Part shown: piece after piece, positions 11,559 through 23,565 of the stretch | Numbering within the stretch: the first letter of the stretch is position 1 | Layout of the letters: every line of letters starts with the position of its first letter | Assembly: GCA_027625915.1 (NCBI GenBank) | Contig: JANTQA010000019.1 | Location: forward strand, 625,001 to 689,000 | DNA from: Anaeramoeba flamelloides | Lineage: Eukaryota > Metamonada > Anaeramoebidae | Direction: 5' to 3' | DNA: 64,000 nucleotides | Notes under the pieces: model-generated | Database searches by the model: none | Seen by the model: only the letters and a program-made list of their open reading frames with translations | Told to the model about the DNA's origin: nothing | Made by a program: the position numbers and the translations under genes

Positions 11559-14500
11559 CAAATATACTCGTTAAATATTATATAAGATCATTTTAATTGT
11601 GATATATATATATATATTATTTATTTAGTTATTTTACCCACCAATTTATTTCAAATAATAATATATATATATTCAATATATTTTTATAAATATTTTTCTT
11701 TAAATGAAATTTATCCTTTTATAATTTAAAATAATTTTAATATAATAAATAAAAAAATGAAAAATTTTAATATTTTGTTTACATATCCCTCAATAAACCA
11801 TAATTTCATTCAAATGAGTTGTTTTGCATTTATTTTTATTAATTATACTTTCAAAATTGCTATTTATGTAAGAAAAATTTCTTTTTAATCTAAACTAAAA
11901 TTCAAAATTTTCCACACAGTTAAAACAGGTCAAAAGAATCATAATAATACAATTTCATTCAAATTGGAAATAATTTTGATTTTTTGAAAAATAAGTACAT
12001 CATTTTTTAATGTTTTTTGGTTTCATTTCATTTTTTAAATTACGTAACTTGTTTACACTCGATCAAAAATTGTTTTGAACGATTGATATTCGGTTAAAAT
12101 TTGGGTTCTTCTGAATAGAAATACTCAAATACAATTAGTTGGAGGTATCTAAACTTTTGATTGATCAATAATTCCCAAGAGAATTTACACAATTTTATAA
12201 ATGTATTTTTTTGTTTAGTCAATCTCTCGAAAATTTTTAATACACCAATAATTTATTAGTATTGATAATTATTTATTTTTTGTTTTGTGAGTATTGTAAT
12301 TTTTTAACAAGTGTTAACATTTCAATTAGTGAATATTTGAAATTTGGCATTTCTTTGAGAATTCATTAAATAAGATTTTTTTTTTTTTCAAAAATTGAAG
12401 TTTGATGTGTTAAAAAATTTGAATTGGAGTTTAGAAGAAAGAAATTTAATATTTGAAGGTTAATGAATGATAATAACAAAAATAATTTTTTCTATTAATT
12501 AATTTTGATAGATTTGTAAAGAAATAAACAAAACAATTGAACAAATTTATCTATTTCTTCATACAATATATTGTTTACTTTATTTATTTGAGTTCATCAA
12601 ATTTTACTAACGAATAAATAGTTATGCTAACTGGAAAAATTTAAAACTCTCGTTGTAAAAAAATCTTCTTTTACAAAACAAAAATTGAAGCTTTTTTGGA
12701 TTTGATAAAAGAAAGTTTTTGTATTTCTTTTTGTTGATCATAGGATTCTGGGAGTTGACATTCAACATTTTCTCAAGGAACTATTGCCTTTTACCATTTT
12801 GAAAATTTTTAATTTAGACCACCTTACCGAAAAATTATTTTTTGATTGTAAATAAAATATTGAAACGTTGAAACCAAAATACCGTTATCTACTCTATTTG
12901 TGAAAAAAAAAAAAAAAAGAACACAAAATAAACCAGAGTTGAAACCTTTACTTTTCAAATTTTTTGAACATTAATATGATTAAATTTTTGGTTTTGTTAA
13001 ATTAGACTTTGGAACTAGAATTTTTTTTATAGGGTGGTAGGAAATTAGTCCAATAACAAACCAATAAATAGACCCAAATAAGATCACTATTTAACATAAT
13101 TTTTTTATTATTGATAACCAAAAACGAAGAGATCAACTTTTACAGATTAATATGTTGAAACCAAGAAGAATAATAATAATAATAAATAATCAACTAATAT
13201 TTTCCAAGATCTTTTTTCTTTTTCTTCCAAATTTGAATAAATGTAAACAAGTTATTTACATTGGATATATCACCCCATTGCAGTTTATTATTATTTTATG
13301 AAACATTTTTTGACAAATTTTCTTAAATTGATTCATATTCAAATATTTTTATCAAACAAAGTCAAACCAAAGTAAATTACTTTATAAATTAAAAAAAAAA
13401 AAGATTAAATTCTTGAAAAAAAAAAAGACATTAAAAATAATTCAACCAAGAGAAAAAGAGAAATTGAGAATTTTCAAGCATCATACAAAATTATTAAGAG
13501 TTTTCAATTAAACCCAAACAAAATTATTAATAATTTGAAAATTAAACAAATACACCACTAAATATTTATTTCTAAATTAGAATTCAAAAAATATCTTCTT
13601 TTCTCCACCCAATCAAGAATTAAACAAATTAAATGATCATAGGATTTTAAAGTTTATTTTTGAAATCCTTTGAAATAGAAAGTAATTTTTTGATCAATTT
13701 TTTTTCAGAATTAAAGTATTTACATTAGGTATTATAAATAAAACCAAGCAAAAAAGTAATAATTGTATTTAAATTTTCAGAATAAGATCAATAAATAAAT
13801 AAAATTATTTATTTTTTTTTTTTGATCAAATTTTGCATTTTTTTACAAAATTATATATTTACACTTGTGCAATATAATATTCAAGAAAGATATTTTTTCA
13901 AGAAATAACCCTTATAAATATTCCTTGATAATAATTCATTTTTTATTATTTTTTAACAAAGATTTCAAAAAAAAAAAAAATCAAGAAGAATTATAGGCAA
14001 ATTACTTTAAAATAAAAAGTTTAATGAACTATTTTAAATGAAATTTTTGACCATATATTTCTAATACTTTAAACTTTATTTTATGAAAATTATAAGAGAA
14101 AAATTGTAATTAAATAGTTGTAAGTACATCTAAATAATTGATTTTATAACAATGAATACCCTAGAATTAATTTTAATAATAATAAATCTAAAAACAAAAT
14201 GTTAATTTTGAGAAAAAAATTAATTTTGAAGAAAAATTCCTAAAGTATATATAAACACACACAAAGTGAAAAAATAAATAATTTGCCCAAAGTTCTTTTA
14301 AGAATTCATTCAAAATCAAAACAAAAAAATTCCAAAAATAAAACTTAAAAAACTAATAAAAAGAAAATCTTTAAAATTTTTTCATTAAATGAAAGAAAAA
14401 ATTGATAACTATTATTGATAACACTGAATGTTTTACTATTAATGAAAAAATTGCTAAAGATGATAAGTGTTTTTTACTGTTAATTAATATGTTGTCTTTT

Positions 14501-15600
14501 TTATACAATAATCCAAAGGATTTATCAATAGCATAAATTTATTTTAAGGGGCTAATCTCTATTTTTATTTTTCTTACCAATTTGTAAATAAGGATTCCTA
14601 ATCGAAAAATTTATTTATTGAAAATGCACAGGGTTTTCAAAACTAATTAATTGACAAAAAAATTTCCCAATCTCTATTAAATTTAGGTTAAAAAATTTAT
14701 AAGAGATTAATCCCTAAAATCTCCAATTGTAGTTGGTTGGCTTAAAAAGGCGATTAAGGCCGTTTGAATAGTTACCAATAATTCTTTGAATAAAATCCTT
14801 GAAAGTTCATTAATAATATGATTGAATAATTTGAAATTTTCTTAAGAATCATTTCTTCAAAATACAATTCAAATGCAATTTTTTGAGGTATTGTCTATAT
14901 TTCATCACAACTTTTTTTGATGAAATTTCAAGGAAAATAGGATGGTTGGAAATCTAATATTTTACTTCCGAAAGGTATTCAGAATTTTAGTTCAGTTTGC
15001 AATTATTCAAAGTTTTTTCCCTATACCTGAATAAAGCATTTGTTTGGTTTAATTACTCTGAAACCTTCAAAAATTTGTTGAACAACAAAACATTGTTTGT
15101 TCAAGAACTGTTTTGAAAGCAGAGCTACAATATTTACAAAAATATACAATTACATTAAAATGTCTAATAATTTTTCAGAATTGATCTGTATTTGTGCTTG
15201 TTTGAAAGATAATTTTAACTGAGGGTTCAATAAGGGTGGTGAATTAAAATCAAAAAATGCTTTTCTCTCTTGATTTGGTGAAAGTACTTGGCTTTTAGTT
15301 AGAAATGATTCTCCAAATATTTTGCAAATTTGGAAAATAAAAATATTTCACTAATAAATTGTAAAAGAACATTTATCAAGAAAAAGTAAATCTTTTATGA
15401 ATAGTGTAATTAAAAAGTGATCAAAACAAATCAATCAAGAAAAAGAGACTATTTCCATTCCAAAAAGTAAAAATCCGAAAGAGAAAAAAAGAATGTTGAA
15501 TTTATTTTTTGCCATTTTTCTTTTTGAAAGTTCAAAATCTAATAATTTTCTCATCTCTATTTTTCATCACAAAAAACTTGTGTTTTGGGTATTAAATAAA
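11559..15600. other. 4-kb AT-rich intergenic stretch with one repeat C copy
   Basis: No coding region can be supported. The stretch has (TA)n patches at 11605-11677, several poly-A/T tracts and the diverged repeat C copy listed next. An open extension of the RhoGEF frame reaches back to 15493 but looks like leader sequence. Confidence 0.6.
11850..12425 (+). repeat. Dispersed repeat C, copy 1
   Basis: About 575 bp that aligns collinearly with 46885-47660 in the same orientation, interrupted there by a family A MITE. Shared blocks include CAAATTGGAAATAATTTTGA, an AATTTATTAGTATTGATAAT-like block with TATTTATTTTT after it, and CTTTGAGAATTCATTAAATA. Identity looks like 70% or less, so it is an old repeat. 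No coding capacity or termini were recognised. Confidence 0.55.
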
Positions 15601-18399
15601 ATGACAAACAATTGGTCAGACGTAAATTTGATTGTTAAAATCCAAAGCGAATTTCGAAGACACATAATCAAAAAGCCGCTTGTGAAGCTCCGTAAAAAAG
15701 CAACTCTGAGAATGAAAGCGCTTCAAGAAATGTTAACTACAGAAGAGACTTACTCGGGAAGGTTAAGTGTATGTGTCGAATTCTTTGCAAAGCCCTTATT
15801 CCAATCAATAACCCACGAAAAAAAAAGCCAAAGATTTGTTGATAAAAAAGAGTTTAAAACCATTTTCCAAAATATTGAAGCACTTTCCAATTACCATTCA
15901 AACGAAATCTTGGTTTCTCTTCGGGAAAGGTTGGGTCACTTAATAAATCAAACAAATAAGCATGATCCAAAACAAGAAAAAGAAAAGGAAAAGGAAAATG
16001 TCAAAGAAAGAGAAAAATTAGGAGAAAACGAAGAAGAAAAGGAAGAAGAAAAGAAAGAAGAAAAAAAAGAAAAACAAGAGAATCCAAAGGAAGAAGAGGA
16101 ATTAGAAAATAAACAAGAGGAAGAAGAAGAAGTGAGTAGTGATCATAAAGAAAAAGAAAACAAGAAAGAAGATGAAAACAAAAAAGAAGAGGAAAACAAA
16201 AAAGAAAAAGGAGAAGACCAAAACTATCAGTCTAATAAAAAAGAGAAAGAGAAAGAAAGGAAAAAAGAAGATGTAGCTGTCACCTATCAGGAATTGGTCC
16301 ATAATACAAGATTGGGAAAATGTTTTCAGGGGTTCAAAGTTATTGTTAATCTTTATCAAAACTATTGTGAGGGCTACGACGAGGCGCTGAAACTGTTAGC
16401 ACATTTACGAAGCAAAAAAGAAAAATTTAGCAATTGGCTCTTGGAAGTTAAACAATTTCCCGAGGCAGGTAACCTTGACATCACCTCATACTTAATTATG
16501 CCCATTCAGCGATTACCACGATACAAGCTGCTGCTATCTGAAGCCCTCAAGCACACAGATCCTCTACACCCCGATTATGCATCCACAAAAGAGGCCATTG
16601 GCTTTATTGAAAACATCGCGCAAAGGATTAACGAGCACCTCAATGTTTTGGAATCACAAAGGGAATTATACGAGCTACAATCGAACGTTATTGGGTGGGA
16701 TGTTGTGAAGCCAAATAGAAAATTGCTTTTGGACTTGCCCGTTAACAAGGTAAACCCCTATGGAACGATCCAAAAGCGGCATCTCTTTTTGTTTAGTGAT
16801 GTGATCATCTGGGCTTCAAAGTCTCTGGGCAAGTATCGAATGAAAAAATCCATTAATACCGACACTTCTTGGATCCAAGAAATGCCTCCCTTCCCCAAAT
16901 TCCCAAATATGTTTTTAATTGTTGGCAAAAAGCAAACAGTAACTATTTGTGCCCTGACACAAGAAGACAAATTGTCATTTTTTGAAAAATTTAGCGATTT
17001 TGTTGGCCCTCGGCTCCAATCAAGGCCCAAATTATTGAAGCAGAGGGTGAATGCTAAATTAAGGAAGAAAATTATTAATCAATTGGCGATGAATTTATCA
17101 ATGTATCAAATCTTAAAGAAATTGTCACCTCCGAAAGCTGGCGCAATTTCTGGTATATCTGTCTTTGGAGAAACAATCTTCCAATTAAAAGTGCAAAGCA
17201 ACACCACCTTTACTTCTGACTATAGCTGGAATTCGCAAAAAACACTAAGATCAAATACTGGCATTAGTAGCAAGAATTTTAATTTTAAAGATTATAATAA
17301 GAAAGAGAAGAAAACTGACAATGGAATTCCTAACAATAAATTATCAAAAATTCATTCTACACCGAGATTAATGCAAAGGGGGCATTCTTCAAGAAAATCG
17401 GTTGCCTTAGATGTGCTTATTAAATTAAGAAGGGGGCAAAACGCACCACCCCCAATACCAAAAAAATTAGATGAAAATGAAAAGTTAAAAAGGCTTCAAA
17501 AAATTTGGAAAACAAATGAAAATGAAAATGAAAATGAAAATGAAAATGGAAATCAAAATGGAAATCAAAATGGAAATCAAAATGGAAATCAAAATGAAAT
17601 TGAAATTAAAAAAAAGAGCAATGAAGAAATCAAGGAATCTCAAAATAGGAATCAAAAAAGAATAGTAAATAAAAATGAACCGCCTTCTCTGCCAAAAAAG
17701 CTAAATAAAGATGAAAAGTTAAAAAGACTCAAGAAAATTTTAAAAAATAAGGAAAATGGGTATGCTAATCAAAAAGGAAATAAAAATACTGAGACGATCA
17801 TGAAAGTCCAAAATAATAATCAACGGGGTACAGGGCATAAAAATTTACAACCCTCTATACCAAAAAAATTAAATAAAGATGAAAGGTTAAAAAGGCTAAA
17901 AAAAATCCAGACAACAAAAGAAAATGAAAATCAGAATGGAAATAATAACTGCAAAAACCAAAATATAAAAGTTCCTCAAAGAAATGAAAATGAAAATTTT
18001 ACTCGGTTTGATAAAGAAAATAGAAATACAAAGAAAAAAAGGCCAGACAGGCAAGAGAATATTAAAAAGGGTGGAAAAGGGCTCAAAAAAAATGAACAAA
18101 AAGAAAATTTATCTAAAGTGGCGAATGAAACAATAGATCCTCAAAATATTAATTCAAACAAAGCAAAGCCTAAATTACCACCCCCTTTAACAAAAAAATT
18201 CAAGAAAGAGGCAAGATTGGTAAGATTAAAAAAAAAATCTCAAATAAAAAAAAATGCACAAAATGAAAATGCAAAAGAAGTGCAAAGCTTTAATGAAAAA
18301 AGGATAGTAAAAAAAAAGGGACCACCAACTTTACCAAGAAAATTAAATCAAGATCAAGTGAAAAAATTATTAGAAAAAATGAATACAACAAAAAAATAA
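15601..18399 (+). CDS. RhoGEF (IQ motif, DH-PH) with repeated proline/lysine motif tail
   Basis: The predicted protein has 932 residues from the AUG at 15601. The frame is open to an earlier AUG at 15493, but the extra 36 residues are hydrophobic and unlike the rest. Residues ~10-25 form an IQ motif (KIQSEFRRHIIKK), a calmodulin-type site. A DH domain runs from ~39 to ~345, including YLIMPIQRLPRYKLLLSEAL, the hallmark last helix of Rho-family exchange factors. It is split by a Glu/Lys-rich block at ~120-223. A PH-like domain follows at ~364-470. The C-terminal ~320 residues hold five copies of a PPxxPKKLxxxExLxRLxKI-type motif at about 17445, 17677, 17848, 18166 and 18319, separated by Asn/Glu/Lys-rich spacers. 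Expected role: activating a Rho/Rac GTPase at the membrane or cortex to control actin. No intron is evident. Confidence 0.9.
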   Translation: MTNNWSDVNLIVKIQSEFRRHIIKKPLVKLRKKATLRMKALQEMLTTEETYSGRLSVCVEFFAKPLFQSITHEKKSQRFVDKKEFKTIFQNIEALSNYHSNEILVSLRERLGHLINQTNKHDPKQEKEKEKENVKEREKLGENEEEKEEEKKEEKKEKQENPKEEEELENKQEEEEEVSSDHKEKENKKEDENKKEEENKKEKGEDQNYQSNKKEKEKERKKEDVAVTYQELVHNTRLGKCFQGFKVIVNLYQNYCEGYDEALKLLAHLRSKKEKFSNWLLEVKQFPEAGNLDITSYLIMPIQRLPRYKLLLSEALKHTDPLHPDYASTKEAIGFIENIAQRINEHLNVLESQRELYELQSNVIGWDVVKPNRKLLLDLPVNKVNPYGTIQKRHLFLFSDVIIWASKSLGKYRMKKSINTDTSWIQEMPPFPKFPNMFLIVGKKQTVTICALTQEDKLSFFEKFSDFVGPRLQSRPKLLKQRVNAKLRKKIINQLAMNLSMYQILKKLSPPKAGAISGISVFGETIFQLKVQSNTTFTSDYSWNSQKTLRSNTGISSKNFNFKDYNKKEKKTDNGIPNNKLSKIHSTPRLMQRGHSSRKSVALDVLIKLRRGQNAPPPIPKKLDENEKLKRLQKIWKTNENENENENENGNQNGNQNGNQNGNQNEIEIKKKSNEEIKESQNRNQKRIVNKNEPPSLPKKLNKDEKLKRLKKILKNKENGYANQKGNKNTETIMKVQNNNQRGTGHKNLQPSIPKKLNKDERLKRLKKIQTTKENENQNGNNNCKNQNIKVPQRNENENFTRFDKENRNTKKKRPDRQENIKKGGKGLKKNEQKENLSKVANETIDPQNINSNKAKPKLPPPLTKKFKKEARLVRLKKKSQIKKNAQNENAKEVQSFNEKRIVKKKGPPTLPRKLNQDQVKKLLEKMNTTKK

Positions 18400-21300
18400 T
18401 AATCAGGTATTTATTGAATTAAATTGGATAAATTTATTAGCTAAACCTTTTGTTTTTTGTTTTTTTTTTTTTTGTTTTTTAGCAGGTTAATATTTTATAA
18501 TAATAATAATCTTATGTAAAAAAATTATGAAATGAAAGAAAAAATAGCATAATTATAATATATTTGATTATTAATTTTCTAAAATTTGTTAAATAATTTT
18601 AACATTTATTTTAAATTGTAATATTAATACCATTTTTTTTTTTTTTATAATTTAATTTCCCAAAAATAGATAATGGGTTTTGAAGAATTATGTCCATTAC
18701 AAGTTTTTTGGTTTAAAAGGAAAAAAATAATAATTTACAAAAAAAAATTAAAAAATAAATGATTAATTTAAAAAGTTTGAAAAGTTTCTTTTGGAAACTT
18801 GAAATTATTTTTTGTTTTTTTTTTAAAAAAATTAATATTATTTTTTTTTTTTTTTTGTGAAAGGGGGGAATTAATTTCCTTTTAGAACCATTAGGTTTTA
18901 TTAAATTTTAGAAGAAAGGGATCAAATCTCAGATTTCTTTTTAATTCTTTTGAATAATAAAAAAAAAAACGGCAGTTACATTTTCTTTGGTTTTTGGTTT
19001 ATTTGTAAAGCCAATAGAACATTAGAAATAAAACATAAAACCTAAGAAAACTACTGTTAATCTTTCAGGAATTTAAGGGGGGTAGTACATTTTTCAATTT
19101 TTCAGTGCCATCATTTATGCGAAAATGAATTTTTCAAATAATTTCTTTAACCAAATATAGTGATATTTTCATAAATACGGAAGTGGGGTATTTTCTAGTA
19201 TAATATATTTTCATACCAACTTAAAAATGACAATCCAATAAATGAAAAGTTTGATCAAAAAAAAAAAAATAAATAAAAATTATTAATTTCTTGATCATAT
19301 CTATAAATTTTGATACAATTACTGCTTCTTAATTTAATTTTGTTTTTAATTCTTCATGGAAGTACTTTTGTTTGTAAATTTTTTGATAAACAATTTACTT
19401 TTTATTCTAAAGAATTTCTAAAATGAATTTGAGAACCTTATTTTCAGTTAATTCATCTAATTATAGTTTTTAGTTCAAGAAAATAGGATATTTTTTTTAA
19501 TTCTTCTTGGGAAATAAATGTTTATTGGACAACTTCGTTTGTATTTTATAATTATTTATTTTCCATTAAAATGAGAACCAAAAATTCTGAATCTGATTGG
19601 AATTTTTTCTTGAATATTTAAATTATTTTTATTTAGATCTTTTGTAACTGTTTTTTGATTCTGAGAATTAAACCCCTCAATTCTAATTTTTGAAATAATA
19701 TTCTTTATTTTAGTTTTGTTTTATAAAAATATTTTAAAAATGAATTTTTAAAGTAAAATTTGTCACAAAACCGTTTTGTAAAATAATAATAATTAGTAAA
19801 TGTGGTGAGAAATTCAATGAAAAAAATAGTTTGTATAAATACAAAATAAGATAAAGAAAAAAAATCTTCAAAAATAGGCTTTTATTGATTTTTTTTTTCA
19901 TTTTTGATAACAAAAAAATTTTATAAAGTTGATCTTTCTTGTTTGGTCTTCTAAAAGAAAAGTTTTGTTTCAAATACACACCCTTTTGAGAATATTTTTT
20001 GGTTTACTGTTTGATTAATTTCACCAATTCGTATAAACACATTTCAAGATTCAAAAACAAATTTAATAAAACAAAAATTTTAATCAAAAAAAAACTGTTC
20101 AAAAAATTGAAAATTTTAAGATCCAACTCTGAATTACTTTGAATCTTTATTCTAATCACTAGCAAATAGAATTTTGGTTTCAAAGTTTCAATATCTGGTG
20201 GCACTCAAAAAATATTCCTCAGAAATGTTCACATAATTAAAATTTTTCAAAATTCTAAAATGTACTTAGAACCTTAAAAGAATATAGGAAAATCTTTGAT
20301 TTTACAAATTTTTTTCATAAATTTAACAAAAGGTACAATTGGGTTTTTTGTTTTGTCTGTACAATCTATTGGCTTTCCGATTTATTGTTAAGGGTTAGAC
20401 AATAGATTTGTCTAATCTGTTAAAGAGAGAATTTTGAGGCGACTAAATTTAAGACTTCCAATTCAAAGGGTATCTAAAGTAGACACAGTCATTAGAAGTA
20501 TTTTAATCCTAATTTAGTCTTCAAAAAAGAAAAAAAGAAAAAAAAAGAGAAGGGTTGAAAAATATAGATAGGGTAAAAAATGAAGAAATATCTATTAACT
20601 TACCAAATCAACAGAAACCCCAAAAAATCTGTGGTTAGTTTTTTTTTTTGGTAAGAGAAATATTATGAAAATTTCTTAATTGTTTTTTATTTCTTAAATT
20701 GTAAAAAAAAAAAAAAAAAAAAAAGCTGGAACTCTACGGTACTTTATAATACGTGTTTGTCTTGATATTATTATTATATATAATATTTTTAAAATATTGT
20801 TGGCCTTTCCCGCCCAGAACTATTTCTTATTAAGTTTTATCAAAAATTATTTAGATTTGGATTTTATATTTTTAAATTTTTCATTTCCTACTTAGTTTTT
20901 TTGTATTTTTTTTTTCTGTAGAAGTTTAATTGGTATGAGATATGTACAAATCCTAAGATTTCTATTTTTTTTTTTTTTTTTTTTTTTTGGTTTTGTATCT
21001 TCTTTTGTAAATTGAAATTCAAGTTTGATTAATTTCTACTTCGGTTTCTTAAATTCCAATAATTATTTTAAGTGTAATTGTCACTTATTGAAAATAGTTT
21101 TCAACTGTTTTTGAAATTGTATTTATTTAATATATTTATTAATTAAGAAGTTATTAAATTTAGTGTGAAACAAAAAAGTGATTTTAATTATAGATATTTC
21201 TTTAATTTCTCAAAATTTGTAACAATCAATCTATATTCTCTAAGAAGAATCTATAAAGAATTTCCATATTTTTTTTTATTATTTTATTCTCTTATTAAAA

Positions 21301-21857
21301 AACAAGCGTACATATCTTAATTATTTTTTCCAATGCTTAAAGTATTCTGATACACTTTATTATTGTAAAAAAAGTAAAAAAATAAAGTAATAAAAAATTT
21401 CTTAATTAAAATATAAATTTCAAAATTAATTTTTTTTTTTAATCTATAAAAGAAATTAGTTTCTTTAGGGTGATATTTTATACATGGGTTTTTAGTTTTA
21501 ATAGAATTTAAATATTGTAATAAAATCCCATTTTTTATCGTTTTTAAATCATTTTTAATAATTTTTATTTTTAATAGAACCTAGAAAATATAATTTTTAC
21601 AAGTAATCCTGAAACTTAAATTTTTAATAATAATAATATTTTTTTTTTTTTTTTTTTTTTACTATAAAAGTGATTTGTGGTTTCTAAATATTATGATAAA
21701 GTGTGTTTTTTTTTTATTCACAATGTAATTAATACAGTAGAATAGTATCAACCAACTGTGTCCTGTCATATTAGGTGGGTGATTTGGGTTAACTTGGGTT
21801 GAAGGGTATAACAAGAAAAAAATAAATTTCAAATTTTATAACTGAATTCATTTTTTG
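18400..21857. other. AT-rich intergenic stretch
   Basis: No gene can be supported. It holds many poly-A/T tracts and short frames of Phe/Lys/Asn/Ile only. A slightly GC-richer patch at 20725-20830 (containing GGCCTTTCCCGCCCAGAAC) and another at 21735-21810 stand out locally but match nothing I recognise. Confidence 0.55.
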
Positions 21858-22056
21858 CAGTCAGTTCAACTTTTAAGGCACAAACTTTAACAAAATTTAA
21901 GGCACAATAAAAATCTCAAATTAAGTCATAAAATTCAGATTCTAGTAAAAAAATTTGTAAAAATCAAAATTCAAAACTGTGTGCCTTAATTTTAAGTTTT
22001 TTTTTTTGTGCCTTAAATTTCGATGACATTTTGTGACTTAAAAGTGGAACTGACTG
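21858..22056 (+). mobile_element. Family A palindromic MITE, copy 1
   Basis: Starts CAGTCAGTTCAACTTTTAAG and ends with the near-reverse complement AAGTGGAACTGACTG, followed by TA. The arms carry the family signature of alternating AAGGCACAA and CTCAAATTAAG blocks. The asymmetric centre (TTCTAGTAAAA) is in + orientation. The left TA is mutated to TG. It is non-coding and would fold into one long hairpin. Confidence 0.8.
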
Positions 22057-23289
22057 TAACATATTTACTTTTTTTCTTTTTTTATCTTTAGTCTGTAATT
22101 TTTTTGTAAATTATTTTATTATGATAAAATCCAATGCAACTTAGTAAAAATGGTGTATTCTTAAAGATATTTAAGTTATGGAAATGATTAAAAATGTCAT
22201 ATTTGTCTCTAAATGAATTATATTTACACTTTAAATGGGGGTAAAAATACACGTGGGGCTTTTTACTTAGTTATCAAAAAAAATTTTTTTTCTTTCAAAT
22301 TTTAAGAAAATATTTCTATTGGTTAGAATTCTATTTTGTTAATATCAACTTTCACTGGATGTATCTTCTTCTACTTATTTCTCATTTAAATGTCAATTAT
22401 AAAAGTTAATTGATATTTAAAAATTATTTGGAAATAATTTTACAAAAAAAAAGCTAGTTTAGACTTAGTCTGAAAATGATAGAACCAAAGATTAAATCAT
22501 TAAAAAAAAACAGTGATATATCTAATAAAAATATAGTAGTGGACATCGTGATTAAATGAATTTATAAATTATGATAATTAGGTAAACAGTAAATTTTTAA
22601 ATAAAAGAAAGTAGTGTGATCGGGTAAAAACAAGTTTTTAAAAACAATAGTAAAATGGAAATCAAATTATAGAATATTCACCATTTTTAGTTTTTTTTTA
22701 TTCTTAATTTGTAAGAATGAGGTAAAATTCTTAATTATTCTCGATTCTTAAAATTAAAAAAAAAAAAAATACTTAACTTTTCCCAATTTTTCTTTGAAAT
22801 TGGATAATAAACTGGTTTTTGAAACAAAAACGACAACCTTAAGAAAATAATGGTTGGTTTTTTTTGAGACTTGTTGTTTTTTATAACAAAATAAATAATA
22901 ATAAAAAAAAAAATTAGATAAAATATTTCCGTCTTATAACTCTTATTTATTGTTAAATTCTTTCTATTATTAGAAAATATTGATGAAATTCTCTTTTTTT
23001 AAAATAATTTCTCATATTATAAAAAAAAGTTCAAATATTCATATAACAAAAAAAAAAAAAAAAAAAAATCAATAATTTGTACTAATAATAATTGTTAAAA
23101 AAAAAAAAAAAAAAAAAAAACAGAAAAAAAATAATAATCATCTCATAGAATAACAAACCTTTCGAGTTCGAATAGAATTAAAATATTTCAAAAATTAAAA
23201 AAAAAAGATTGATAAAAAGATATATATATATATAAATAAAAAAAAAAAATGCAAATAAATCAAATAAAAAAACTTATGTTCAAAAATAA
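22057..23289. other. AT-rich intergenic stretch downstream of the Mei2-like gene
   Basis: Contains poly-A/T runs (for example at about 23049-23068 and 23099-23120) and a short (TA)n at 23220-23234. No gene can be supported. It probably includes the 3' UTR of the minus-strand Mei2-like gene. Confidence 0.55.
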
Positions 23290-23531
23290 TTAATTAAAAA
23301 GAGATTGGCTATTTGGAAAATACTGTGTTGAAGAAGTTTGTTCATAATAGGGCTGGCTATTTTGAAAACACATCTGTTGGGCATACCCATATTGTGGGTA
23401 TATGTACATCGGCCGTTGCTGCTGCTGCTGTTGATTAGTTTGTTTTTTTTGCGGAAAATAATGAATGTTATGAAAAAAGTGATTTTCTTCTGGGTTTTTG
23501 TATTGTTGTTGTTGCTGTCGTAGTTGCTGCT

Positions 23532-23565
<34 letters not shown>

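Noticed and set aside
15493-15600. Upstream AUG extension of the RhoGEF
   Set aside because: The added 36 residues are hydrophobic and atypical, while the AUG at 15601 directly precedes the IQ motif. Kept only as an alternative start.
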